DNA of 64,000 nucleotides, taken from CAVRUD01 sp963724285. Its GTDB lineage: Bacteria > Chloroflexota > Chloroflexia > Thermomicrobiales > UBA6265. The position numbers were made by a program, and so were the translations under genes. The notes beneath the pieces are model-generated. The model did not search any database, was not told the origin of the DNA, and worked only from the letters and a program-made list of their open reading frames with translations. The DNA is taken from contig CAVRUD010000013.1 in assembly GCA_963724285.1 (NCBI GenBank), positions 186,001-250,000 on the forward strand, given 5' to 3'. Shown here piece after piece: positions 19,761-28,513 of this stretch. Each line of letters opens with the position of its first letter. The stretch's first letter is position 1.

Positions 19761-22316
19761 TTAGGCCCGGGCCACGATTGGGTCCTCCGCCATTGCCCGT
19801 TCGTCGATCAGGACGTCTGGGCTGGCCGACCGGTTGTGGAACTCCGCCGGCATCACTGCCTGGAGGGCGTCGTCCATCGTCGACGCCAGAATGAAGGTCA
19901 TGTCGTCCTTCAAGACCTGCGGCAACTCGTCGAGGTCGACTTCGTTCCGCTGCGGTAGCACGAACCGGCTGATGCCTGCTCGCCGAGCCGCAAGTGCCTT
20001 CTCCTTGATACCGCCGACTGGCAGGACCTGACCGCGCAACGTGATCTCGCCGGTCATCGCCACGTCCTCTCGAACGGGAACGCCGCTGAGCAGCGATACC
20101 AGGGCAGTCGTCATGCCGACTCCAGCGGAAGGACCGTCCTTGGGCACGGCACCGGCGGGAACGTGCACGTGCAGATCGGAATTGGCGTAGAACTCCGGAT
20201 CGATGCCGAGATCCTTGGTGCGGGATCGGACGAAGGAGAGGGCCGCCTGTGCCGACTCTTTCATCACGTCACCGAGCTGGCCGGTCACGGTCATTGATCC
20301 TTTGCCCGGCATCCGCGTCGCTTCCAGGAACATGATGTCCCCACCGAAGCTGTTGACGCCGACGCCGATCGCCACACCGGGTAGAGCGGTCCGCTCGGCG
20401 AGTTCCTCGTAGTAGAAGCGGCGTCGGCCGAGGTACTCGCGGACTTCGGCCGGCCCGATGATCGGGCTGACCTCTTGCGCCGCGGCCACTCTTGTCGCGA
20501 GCTTCCGGCAGATGCTGCCGATCTCCCGCTCAAGGTTACGGACACCCGCCTCGCGGGTGTACCCCTGGATGACCGCCAGCAAACCCTCGTCGGTCCACTC
20601 GAACTGATCGGAGGCCAAGCCGTGCGCCTTGATCTGCTTGGGCACTAGGTACTTCCTGGCGATGTTCAGCTTGTCCTCATCGGTGTAACCGCTCAGCTCC
20701 AAGATCTCCATCCGGTCCCGCAACGGCGCCGGAATGGTATCGAGCATGTTCGCGGTGGCGATGAACATCACCTTCGAGAGGTCGAACGAGACATCCAGGT
20801 AGTGATCCCGGAACGTCGAATTCTGCTCGGGATCGAGGACCTCAAGGAGTGCTGACGACGGATCTCCCCGCCAGTCACTTCCAACCTTATCGACCTCGTC
20901 CAGAACGAAGACTGGGTCGTTGGTGCCGGCCCGGCGAATCGCCTGGATGATTCGGCCCGGCATAGCACCGACATAGGTGCGCCGGTGTCCGCGGATCTCC
21001 GCCTCGTCGCGCACGCCGCCGAGCGACATGCGGGTCAATTCGCGACCCAGTGCCCGAGCGATTGACTGAGCCAGACTGGTCTTGCCGACGCCCGGAGGCC
21101 CGATGAAGCAGAGGATCGGCTCGCGGTTGAGTTCGGCGCTGGCACTCTCGCCTTCGGCGGCAGCCATCTCCCGCTTGAGCTTGCGCACAGCCAAGTACTC
21201 GAGGATCCGCTCCTTGATCTTTTCGAGATCGTAGTGGTCCTCGTCCAGGATCTGGCGAGACTTGGCAATGTCGATCTCGCCCTCGGTGCTCCTGTTCCAG
21301 GGCAGGGTCGTCAGCCAGTCGAGGTAGGTCTTGATGACCCCATACTCAGCCGCGGCCGGCGGCAACTTGCTCAGGCGGTCAAGTTCGCGCCGTGCTTCCT
21401 TGGCGGCTTCTTCCGGCATACCGGACTCTTCTATTTTGGCGCGGAGCTCGTTGACCTCGGTCTCCGTCTCGCTGCCCTCGCCAAGCTCCTTCTGGATCGC
21501 CTTGAGCTGTTCGCGCAGGTAGTACTCGCGCTGGTTCTTGCTCAGCTCTTCCTGGACATCTGTCTGAATCTTCTTGCCGAGTTCGAGAACGTCGAGCTCC
21601 TTCGCGATGAACGCGTTGAGCCTAGTCAGCTTCTCGAGGACAGAGTCCAACTCGAGAAGCTCTTGCCGCTCGGTCGCCTCCATCCGGATGTTGGTCGCCA
21701 CCAGGTAGACCAGGTGCCGCGGATCGTCGACGTTTAGCGCGGCCGTGACCAGTTCATCTGGCAGGTGCGAGACAAGACTGACGAGCCGCTGGAAGAGCTC
21801 CAGCGTGTTGCGGGTCAGGGCCTGCAGTTCAACCGAATCTTCCAGAACTTCCGGCGCCTTCTCGACTCTGGCGACCAGGAACGGTTCTTCTTCGACGAAC
21901 TCCAAGATGCGCATCCGCTCGATGCCCTGGACCGCCAGGCGGACGCTGCCGTCCGGCACGCGCATCATTTGGTGAATGGTCGCGATCGTCCCGATCTCGA
22001 GGACATCGCCGGGGCCCGCGCCTTCGAGCTCGGAATCCTTCTGCATCACGAGGGCGACGGTCCGATTTCCGGACATCACCTCATCGATCAGGCGAAGTGA
22101 GCGAGGCTGGGCAGCGGCCAGGGGAACCACGGTGAGGGGAAAGACAACGGTGCCGCGCAGCGGGAGCAAAGGCAGGGTTAGGATGTCGCCTTCCTGCTCC
22201 AGATCATAGTTGGGGGTCGCCGCGGCAGACTCGGCGACGACGGCGGCCTCGGTCTCGGGGGCTTCGTCTTCGGGAACCTGGACGTCCTGTTCTGGTTGAT
22301 TAGTGTTTTCTGTCAT
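19761..22316 (-). CDS. lon: Lon protease, ATP-dependent
   Basis: Lon degrades misfolded and short-lived regulatory proteins in the cytoplasm. The 851-residue product has an unusual acidic first 45 residues, then the N-terminal substrate domain (LPLLPLRGTVVFPLTVVPL, 49-67), a coiled-coil region near 230-320, an AAA+ module with Walker A GPPGVGKT (406-413) and Walker B VFVLDEVDK, and the protease domain with catalytic Ser730 (KDGPSAG) and Lys773 (GGIKEK). The start at ATG 22316 follows AGGAG; an open extension upstream overlaps the hsp20 gene and is not family-like. It lies 22 bp after hsp20 and is probably co-transcribed. Confidence 0.97.
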   Translation of the reverse strand: MTENTNQPEQDVQVPEDEAPETEAAVVAESAAATPNYDLEQEGDILTLPLLPLRGTVVFPLTVVPLAAAQPRSLRLIDEVMSGNRTVALVMQKDSELEGAGPGDVLEIGTIATIHQMMRVPDGSVRLAVQGIERMRILEFVEEEPFLVARVEKAPEVLEDSVELQALTRNTLELFQRLVSLVSHLPDELVTAALNVDDPRHLVYLVATNIRMEATERQELLELDSVLEKLTRLNAFIAKELDVLELGKKIQTDVQEELSKNQREYYLREQLKAIQKELGEGSETETEVNELRAKIEESGMPEEAAKEARRELDRLSKLPPAAAEYGVIKTYLDWLTTLPWNRSTEGEIDIAKSRQILDEDHYDLEKIKERILEYLAVRKLKREMAAAEGESASAELNREPILCFIGPPGVGKTSLAQSIARALGRELTRMSLGGVRDEAEIRGHRRTYVGAMPGRIIQAIRRAGTNDPVFVLDEVDKVGSDWRGDPSSALLEVLDPEQNSTFRDHYLDVSFDLSKVMFIATANMLDTIPAPLRDRMEILELSGYTDEDKLNIARKYLVPKQIKAHGLASDQFEWTDEGLLAVIQGYTREAGVRNLEREIGSICRKLATRVAAAQEVSPIIGPAEVREYLGRRRFYYEELAERTALPGVAIGVGVNSFGGDIMFLEATRMPGKGSMTVTGQLGDVMKESAQAALSFVRSRTKDLGIDPEFYANSDLHVHVPAGAVPKDGPSAGVGMTTALVSLLSGVPVREDVAMTGEITLRGQVLPVGGIKEKALAARRAGISRFVLPQRNEVDLDELPQVLKDDMTFILASTMDDALQAVMPAEFHNRSASPDVLIDERAMAEDPIVARA

Positions 22317-22338
22317 GGTGAGGTGCAACTCCTGTTCC

Positions 22339-22791
22339 TTAGCCACCGCTATGATCCGGGCGGCGCGGCACGATCGTGCGTGCGGTTGCCCGGGGGAGGA
22401 CGATGCGCAGGAACCCGTTGTGGTACTCGGCCGCGGTCCGATCACTATCTACCGCGAATGGCACAAAGACGTCCGCTCCAAAGGCTCCGTACGGAATACG
22501 AGCCTCATGGTAGGAACGACGCTCGTGCTGGTTGGCATCTGGCCGCTCGCCGCGGATGGACAGGACACTTCCATCCATCACCACCTGCAAGTGCTCTTCG
22601 CTCATGCCTGCGATCTCGGCGCAAACGACCAGGGCGTCTTCTGTTTCATACACCTCAACGGGAGGTCGCCAGCGGCTCCCCTGCCCCGAGCCGCCCGACG
22701 GCCGCCCAGGAATCAGGGAGCGGAACATCTCTTCCATCTCTTGTTGGACCCGGTTGAGATCCCGGGTGGAGGCGCGCCGAACAACAAACAT
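22339..22791 (-). CDS. small heat shock protein, Hsp20/alpha-crystallin family
   Basis: A 150-residue holdase chaperone that binds unfolding proteins during stress. The alpha-crystallin domain spans about residues 40-135 with VEVYETEDALVVCAEIAGM, LSIRGERP and the GAFGADVFVPFAVD strand region; a short C-terminal tail follows. The start at ATG 22791 is preceded by AAGGAG. It is upstream of lon by 22 bp, making a heat-shock operon. A TATAAT lies 70 bp upstream on the minus strand (22861-22866), but no good -35 was found with it and no CIRCE repeat is present. Confidence 0.93.
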   Translation of the reverse strand: MFVVRRASTRDLNRVQQEMEEMFRSLIPGRPSGGSGQGSRWRPPVEVYETEDALVVCAEIAGMSEEHLQVVMDGSVLSIRGERPDANQHERRSYHEARIPYGAFGADVFVPFAVDSDRTAAEYHNGFLRIVLPRATARTIVPRRPDHSGG

Positions 22792-22976
22792 CCGCACTCC
22801 TTCTTCTCTCCGGCGGACGTCCGCTCGACCAAACCGGACAGTACCGGAGTGGGTGGCATGATTATATCGCAAGGGACGATAACTTGCTACGGATCGTATA
22901 AGACCTGATGAGCACTTCGTCGCCGGATACCGTTTTGCCGATTAGCGGTCGCGCCAAGGAGCGCCGTCGCAACGGC

Positions 22977-23933
22977 TCACGTCCACAAATAGATGATCAG
23001 GATGCTGGCGATTCCCCAGCCGACAATGCACGCCAGCAGCGGCCGGTCGGTGAAGAGCAACACCTCCGGGCTTCCACCGAGGTCGCGCCGTTGAATCAAA
23101 TAGAGGTAGCGAAAGATGGCGTAGGCAACGAATGGGATGGTGAGCATCATCGCGTGGTTTCGGGGCACGCTCGAGGCATCGAAGGTGTAGATCGAGTAGG
23201 CCATGACCGTCGCGGATGCGACGATTCCAATGAGCTGGTCCAGGAGAGGGATGGAATAGGCGTCGAGATTGGCGCGGTGGCGGGCGGCCGCACCGTCAAG
23301 CGTGGTGAGCTCGTGGCGACGCTTGCCAAAACCGATGAACAGCGCCAGCAGCAAGGTGCAGACATAGAGCCAGGGGGAGACGGGGGCGTCGATCGCGATC
23401 GCGCCACCGGCCGCGCGGAGGACAAAGCCCGCCGCGATGGCGAAAACGTCCAGAATGACCATGCGCTTCAGGCCCGCGGAATAGGCGATCATCAAGGAGG
23501 CGTATCCGGCAATGATCCCCAGAAATCCAAGGTCCACAAGCACCGCGCCCACGAGTGCGAGAGCGAGAAGAACTCCCGCTGTTACGCCCGCGAGTCGGGG
23601 GCTCAATTCGCCGGCGGCGATCGGCCGCAGCCGCTTGGCGGGATGGAGCTTGTCCGCTTCGACATCGCGCAGGTCATTGATGATGTAGATCGCGGAACTG
23701 ACGGCACAAAAGCACAGAATTGCGGCGATCCCGTGCAGTAACGGATCCAGTTGGAACAGGCGCCTGTCGAAGATCAGCGCTGCTCCGACAATCGCGTTCT
23801 TCGTCCACTGGTGAGGTCGCATCGCCCGCAGCAGCGGCGGAAGCCCGATCCCGAGGGCGATCCGGCGGCCGTTAAGGGTTCGCGGGTGAATCCTGGTGTT
23901 GATGGGATCGGTCTCAGTCGAGGTCATGTTCAC
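22977..23933 (-). CDS. UbiA-family prenyltransferase (decaprenyl-phosphate phosphoribosyltransferase type)
   Basis: This 318-residue integral membrane protein has about eight or nine hydrophobic segments. RPHQWTKNAIVGAALIFDRRLF and the Asp-rich motif NDLRDVEADKLHPAKRLRPIAAG match the UbiA subgroup that transfers phosphoribose to decaprenyl phosphate (Rv3806c-like), rather than quinone prenyltransferases. A second Asp-bearing loop, LKRMVILDVFAIAAGFVLRA, follows. The start is GTG 23933 or ATG 23927; GCGGGTG precedes the ATG. Role in cell-envelope sugar synthesis is family knowledge; the actual lipid is unknown. Confidence 0.85.
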   Translation of the reverse strand: MNMTSTETDPINTRIHPRTLNGRRIALGIGLPPLLRAMRPHQWTKNAIVGAALIFDRRLFQLDPLLHGIAAILCFCAVSSAIYIINDLRDVEADKLHPAKRLRPIAAGELSPRLAGVTAGVLLALALVGAVLVDLGFLGIIAGYASLMIAYSAGLKRMVILDVFAIAAGFVLRAAGGAIAIDAPVSPWLYVCTLLLALFIGFGKRRHELTTLDGAAARHRANLDAYSIPLLDQLIGIVASATVMAYSIYTFDASSVPRNHAMMLTIPFVAYAIFRYLYLIQRRDLGGSPEVLLFTDRPLLACIVGWGIASILIIYLWT

Positions 23934-24103
23934 CCGCTAGGTGTTCATCTCGTGGTCAACGTTGGCGCTGCTCGTCCGGCCGTGGCGTCCATGTGGCAAC
24001 TAGACGTGGCAGGCCTGCCTATATCTTCGTTCTTTGCCGGGCGAATTGCGACCAAATCCGCGTCACGATGCAGGAACGCGAACGGCGAAGGAGGTCCGCA
24101 AGT

Positions 24104-24139
24104 GGGGAGGGGAGCGCCGGTATCGGCGCTCCCCTCCCC
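24104..24139 (-). terminator. intrinsic terminator of the glycoside hydrolase-like gene
   Basis: A 16 bp perfect stem (GGGGAGGGGAGCGCCG and complement) with a 4-base loop lies 23 bp past the stop of the 24162 gene on the minus strand. The T run is weak. Confidence 0.65.
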
Positions 24140-24161
24140 TCTTGCGATTGAATTGTCAACG

Positions 24162-25955
24162 TTAGGCCGGGTCAAGGGCATCGACGGTGTAGACATTGGC
24201 CGGATCCCACAGTATCCATCCGCTTGCCCCAAAGTCCTCGGCCGCCTGAATCTGAGCGCCGACCTCGTCCGGGCCATACTCATAGAAGTCCTGGAGCCAG
24301 GGCCGCATTTTCAGCCGCGATTCGTCCGGAATCTGCTCTTGGGCCCGTTCCAGGCTCTCCAGGATCGACTCGTACGGATAGTCTTGCGGATGCCCGGGAG
24401 CAGAAACGATATTGCCCTCGATAAAGTGCGACGGGTAGATCATCAGGCAGATGTAGTCCATGTAGGGCGCCAGCGCCGTCAGCTTTTGGCCGATGCCCTG
24501 GTCGTCCGGCTTGAGTCCGATGATCCCGAACAGGTCGGCGGCAAACTTCGCCCCCGTCGGCTTGATTGCATCGTAGCTGCGGCTCATGAACTCGGTAATA
24601 GCGCCGACACGAGCCTCCTCGGTGTACTCACGGCCAAAATCGGCAACCGTGAGGTCGCCATCTGAAGGGAATCGCACGTAGTCGTACTGGATCTCGTCGA
24701 ACCCGAACTTCGTCGCTTCGAGGGCGAGATCGATGTTGGCGTCCCACAGCTCTTCGTTGAACGCGTTGACCCAGCCAACGCCGTTCTGGTTCCGCCACAG
24801 GTCTCCGGTGTTGTCATCGAGCACGGCCAGATCGGGCCGGGACTCTGCCACGAGTGGATCCTGGAAGACAACCATCCGGGCGATGGTATAGATGTCCCGA
24901 TCGCGCAACTCGGCGACAAGGGCCCCAACGTCGTACTTCGGGGTGATCATCCCTTCAACGTCCTGGAAGAACGGCACCTGGGAATCGTAGAAGATGGTGT
25001 CTTCCTTGATATCGAGGACAATCGCGTTGAGTTCGGTATCGTCGATCATGTCGATCAGACGCTGAACTTCGTCCTCGTCCGCCAGGCTGAAGGCGCTGGC
25101 GTAGATCGCCTTGATCATGATCGGTTCGAGCGCCAGATTGAGGGTGCGCTCGGCCGGCAGCGGGCTGGTCGCGTCCAGATATCCGGGAGCCCCAACCGTG
25201 ACGTCAACCCCGTCGGTGACACCGGCAAGTTTGAACTCGCCATCGTCGTCCGTAACTCCCCGGGCATCACCGGCGGAGATCACCGCGCCCGAAACTGGTT
25301 CGCCCTGGTTGTCGGTGATCTGGCCAGTCAGCGTGGAAATGGCAAATGAGTAGTCGGCGACCGTCCGGTTGCCGACGGCCTCTTCCTTTGTGCCATAGTC
25401 ACCGGCATCGATCGAAAGGGTTGCGCCCTGTGGGACGTTCTCGAACGAATACGTCCCGTCTTTGCCCGTTTGGGTTTCCACCTTCGAGCCGTCGCTACCG
25501 GTCAGCGCTACGTCAGCGTTCTCGATCGGCGCTCCGGAGTTTGCGTCCGTGACTACACCCTTGAGCGTCGTTGGGACAAGATGGAGCGTGGTGTCCTGGA
25601 CCTCGCTCCCTGGGACGACATCCACCGTAAAGGGAGCGTACCCAGGCATGGTCGCCGTGAGCTGAAATGGTTCGCTGGGCTCGTTGATCTGGATGGCGCC
25701 TTCTCCATCGCTGGTGGCCGCGACTGTTCCCCCAGATATAGAGACGCCCGAAAGCGGTTGTCCAGTGAATTGGTCAACGACGCGGAAAACCACCGGATCG
25801 GGATCTGACCCGCCGCCAACGAAAAATCGCACGGCGATGATCACCACTGGTATGACGAAAAGAATGGAATACCACCAACTGATGGAGTTCCACGGCCGTA
25901 GCCGGGCGTTAGTCAGTCCCATCCGGGGTGAACCGATTGCGGGGGAACGACGCAT
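24162..25955 (-). CDS. membrane-anchored putative glycoside hydrolase (DUF4015) with regulatory-like beta domains
   Basis: The protein (about 597 residues from this start) begins with a single transmembrane anchor (WWYSILFVIPVVIIAVRFFVG) and is likely outside the cell. Then come three carboxypeptidase-regulatory-like beta domains, each with the pattern V-x-D-x-x-T/S/N-G-x-P-x-x-x-A: DQFTGQPLSGVSISGG, DANSGAPIENADVAL and DNQGEPVSGAVISAG. The C-terminal half is a DUF4015 putative TIM-barrel hydrolase, with KAIYASAFSLADEDEVQRL, LNAIVLDIKEDT, and FDEIQYDYVRFPSDG carrying likely catalytic acids. No substrate is known. The start is uncertain: ATG 25955 or ATG 25922; neither has a strong ribosome site. 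Confidence 0.85.
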   Translation of the reverse strand: MRRSPAIGSPRMGLTNARLRPWNSISWWYSILFVIPVVIIAVRFFVGGGSDPDPVVFRVVDQFTGQPLSGVSISGGTVAATSDGEGAIQINEPSEPFQLTATMPGYAPFTVDVVPGSEVQDTTLHLVPTTLKGVVTDANSGAPIENADVALTGSDGSKVETQTGKDGTYSFENVPQGATLSIDAGDYGTKEEAVGNRTVADYSFAISTLTGQITDNQGEPVSGAVISAGDARGVTDDDGEFKLAGVTDGVDVTVGAPGYLDATSPLPAERTLNLALEPIMIKAIYASAFSLADEDEVQRLIDMIDDTELNAIVLDIKEDTIFYDSQVPFFQDVEGMITPKYDVGALVAELRDRDIYTIARMVVFQDPLVAESRPDLAVLDDNTGDLWRNQNGVGWVNAFNEELWDANIDLALEATKFGFDEIQYDYVRFPSDGDLTVADFGREYTEEARVGAITEFMSRSYDAIKPTGAKFAADLFGIIGLKPDDQGIGQKLTALAPYMDYICLMIYPSHFIEGNIVSAPGHPQDYPYESILESLERAQEQIPDESRLKMRPWLQDFYEYGPDEVGAQIQAAEDFGASGWILWDPANVYTVDALDPA

Positions 25956-26195
25956 TCCCGCCACGCGGGACAACGAGAGCGGTCTACGATTCGAATCGAA
26001 CAGGTCACACCATCCTCTGCTAGGACGATGCCGCCGGAAGACGACGACGAACACACCTGCAGTCCACGGTCACATTCCGACATCAGACGTCGCACGGGAA
26101 GCCGCGAAACACCTGGTCCTCTCGGGGATACGACGATCCGATCGCAGGGCGTTTTCGAGTGTATCACACGGACTATAAACGCGAAGGTGGTTGAA

Positions 26196-26225
26196 TTGAC
26201 ATCGGTGGAAAGGCGCGGGGATACT
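26196..26225 (+). promoter_or_regulatory. candidate promoter of the polyprenyl synthase gene
   Basis: TTGACA (26196-26201) and GATACT (26220-26225) are 18 bases apart, about 77 bp before the chosen GTG. The rest of 25956-26301, between two divergent genes, shows nothing else recognisable. Confidence 0.5.
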
Positions 26226-26301
26226 ATCTCATGCGTGCGTGCCCTTTTTCACAACTGCGGTAGCGTCCGCACCGAACTTCAGCACGCTCAGGACAGGTGT
26301 A

Positions 26302-27288
26302 GTGAAAGTTCAGTCGGCCCACGTCTTCCAAACGATGCAAGCCGACCTGAACCTGGTCGAAGCGCGGCTCATGGCCGCCGCCAACATCGATCTTCCCGGC
26401 GTCTCGGCCTTAGTTCAGGATCTTGTCAAGGCAGGCGGTAAGCGCCTTCGCCCACTCGTCCTTCTTCTCGCGGGGCGCGCATACACCTCCAACATCGACA
26501 ACCTGGTCACGGCGGCTGCCGGCGTGGAGCTCCTCCATACCGCCTCATTGGTCCACGATGACAACATCGACCGGGCGGCCCTGCGCCGCGGCCGACCAAC
26601 CCTCAATGCGTCGTTGAGCTCCGGCGCCGTTATCCTCATCGGCGACTTCCTCTTTGCCCAATCGGCGATCCTGGCGGCCGCAACCCAGAGCCCGCGTGTG
26701 GTCGGGATCTTCGCCTCCTCACTGGGCGACATCTGCGACGGGCAGCTTCGGGAGATGATCGACTCGCACCGGGTCGAGCAAAGCCGGGCAGAGTACGAGC
26801 GTAGGATCTACGGAAAGACGGCCGCGCTTTTCGCGGGCGCCGCTGAGATGGGTGCCGTCCTCGGTGGCGCTCCCGAGGCCGATATCACCGCGCTCCGCGG
26901 CTACGGCGCTGACCTTGGCATGGCCTTCCAGATCATGGATGACGTCCTCGACCTGCGTGAGGAGACGGCGGACCTGGGCAAGCCGGCTGGAAACGATCTC
27001 CTTCAGGGAACCGTCACACTGCCGACAATGATCTATGCCCAGGCGCTGGATCCGGACGGCGAGGACATGTCCCGCCTCCAGCGGATCGTCACCGGGGATT
27101 CGGAAGCACCCGACGATATCGCGGCCGTCGTCTCCTCGATCCGGGCCTCGGGAGCGATCGGAGCCGCCACCGAGGTCGCCGGAGAGTTTGCCGCCAGCGC
27201 GAAGCGGCGGCTGTCGGTCGTCCCCGACATCGGGACGGCAGACATGCTTGCCGAGGTCGCGGATATCGCCACGAGCCGGACGTTCTAG
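26302..27288 (+). CDS. polyprenyl diphosphate synthase
   Basis: This 328-residue all-helical enzyme extends allylic diphosphates with isopentenyl diphosphate to make long-chain prenyl diphosphates for quinones or lipid carriers. Both Asp-rich Mg-binding motifs are present: LVHDDNIDRAALRRGRPTLN (first, DDxxD) and FQIMDDVLDLREE (second). KAGGKRLRPLVLLLAG near the N-terminus binds IPP. GTG 26302 is chosen because AGGACAGGT precedes it and the next residues (MKVQSAHVFQ) look family-like; a GTG at 26239 extends it without a ribosome site. Product chain length cannot be read reliably. Confidence 0.92.
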   Translation: MKVQSAHVFQTMQADLNLVEARLMAAANIDLPGVSALVQDLVKAGGKRLRPLVLLLAGRAYTSNIDNLVTAAAGVELLHTASLVHDDNIDRAALRRGRPTLNASLSSGAVILIGDFLFAQSAILAAATQSPRVVGIFASSLGDICDGQLREMIDSHRVEQSRAEYERRIYGKTAALFAGAAEMGAVLGGAPEADITALRGYGADLGMAFQIMDDVLDLREETADLGKPAGNDLLQGTVTLPTMIYAQALDPDGEDMSRLQRIVTGDSEAPDDIAAVVSSIRASGAIGAATEVAGEFAASAKRRLSVVPDIGTADMLAEVADIATSRTF

Positions 27289-27308
27289 AGCGTTGAACGA
27301 ACTGGTTG

Positions 27309-27653
27309 GCGCCGCGTTGGCGCCGCCCGGGGCTAAAGACCTCGAGCTACATCCACAAACCCGGCTAAAGGGTGGTTCAACCGTGCTTGACAGTCTCGGT
27401 CGGCGCCGGAGCGGCCCCCTAACCCCCCCGGCCCCCCTTCCCCCCGCAGCGGGGGGAAGGGGGAGCGCGGGCGCTGCCCCGGGCGCGGACACCGCCAAGC
27501 GACCGCGGCCGGTTTTGAACCATTCCTAAAGCCGGCTGCCGCCCGACTCGATCGGCGGAGAGGTCCGACCACGGCCCCGAATTTGCAGCCCCCTTCAGGG
27601 GGTTATCCGGGTCAGCCCGGGGTCTTTAGCCCCGGGCGGCGCCAACGCGGCGC
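27309..27653. repeat. 345 bp non-coding element with perfect 33 bp terminal inverted repeats (MITE-like)
   Basis: Bases 27309-27341 and 27621-27653 are exact inverted copies of 33 bp (GCGCCGCGTTGG... on the left). Inner segments are also imperfectly complementary (GGCTAAAGGGTGGTTCAA near 27364 against TTGAACCATTCCTAAAGCC near 27513), and a GC-rich hairpin of CCCCCC/GGGGGG lies near 27439-27465. There is no coding content. No target duplication was identified with certainty. The structure suggests a miniature inverted-repeat element or a large structured RNA/DNA element. Confidence 0.75.
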
Positions 27654-27779
27654 TCCGCATCGGCCCCGAGCGGCGGGGATGCGGCGTGCCGTCGGCCGCC
27701 GTGTGCCCCAGGCAACGCGGCGCCCGCGCCAGGGTTCCGCACCGCGCGCTGGCCAAACTCTGCGGGCTCCTACCAGCCC

Positions 27780-28373
27780 CTACAACGCAACTAGGCTCGT
27801 CTCGTACATCCTCTGGAAGAGGCGGTCCCAATAGGTCCGGCTCGGGTCGACGCTGGCGAACTCCGCCGCAAGGGCGTCCGGCATCTCCGGCGTCAGCAAG
27901 ATGGTCGCCAGGCGCTTCTGATACCGGCTGTCGATCGCCCTGTCGAGAAACATGGCCTCGTAGGCGTGCTCGGGCTTGAGTCCGATCAACACCAAGACAT
28001 CGGAGAACAAGAACCGGTCCAAGGAGTCCTTCGTCACCATGCTGGCGAGGTCGTACTCGTGCTTGAGAACGGGGTCCCGGCCGGTCTCGGCCGCCGGGGC
28101 CAACTCCCGCAGTCCGATCTCCTGTACATAGGCGCTGAGGGCAAAATCCCGCCACGGCACCATCGTGCTGGAAACCGAAGTCTGGACCTCCTGCAGGCGT
28201 GCCCGGATGAACTCCGAGATTCTGTTCGAGCGGCCAGGGACCGCGTTGAAAATGAACCACCCCTGGCCCTGCTTCAGACGGGAATCGAAGCCGTCGAAGT
28301 ACAAGCTGAGTCGCTGCAGCAGGTCACGGTCTTGAACTGGAGCCTGGTCGATCAATGAAGATGCATCGCCCAT
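27780..28373 (-). CDS. uncharacterised 197-residue soluble protein
   Basis: I do not recognise this protein. It starts at ATG 28373 (MGDASSLIDQAPVQDRDLLQ). It has no signal peptide or membrane segment, is mostly helical in character, and contains the segments FDGFDSRLKQGQGWFIFNAV, NRISEFIRARL and DSRYQKRLATILLTPEMPD. Codon and base use match neighbouring genes, and it has a convincing composition for a real protein. It stands alone, ending beside the 345 bp inverted-repeat element and starting 140 bp from the nucleoside hydrolase end. Function is unknown. Confidence 0.7.
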   Translation of the reverse strand: MGDASSLIDQAPVQDRDLLQRLSLYFDGFDSRLKQGQGWFIFNAVPGRSNRISEFIRARLQEVQTSVSSTMVPWRDFALSAYVQEIGLRELAPAAETGRDPVLKHEYDLASMVTKDSLDRFLFSDVLVLIGLKPEHAYEAMFLDRAIDSRYQKRLATILLTPEMPDALAAEFASVDPSRTYWDRLFQRMYETSLVAL

Positions 28374-28513
28374 CCTGCGGACCTCCGAAGGAATGGCCCC
28401 TCAACCAAGGGCAAAGCGGCGGGGGACGAGTCCTTCATAGCACACAACGGCGGCACTTGAAAGTGGATGCGCAACCGAATGCAGGATTCAATGCCGCCGC
28501 GGAGGCCGCCTGA

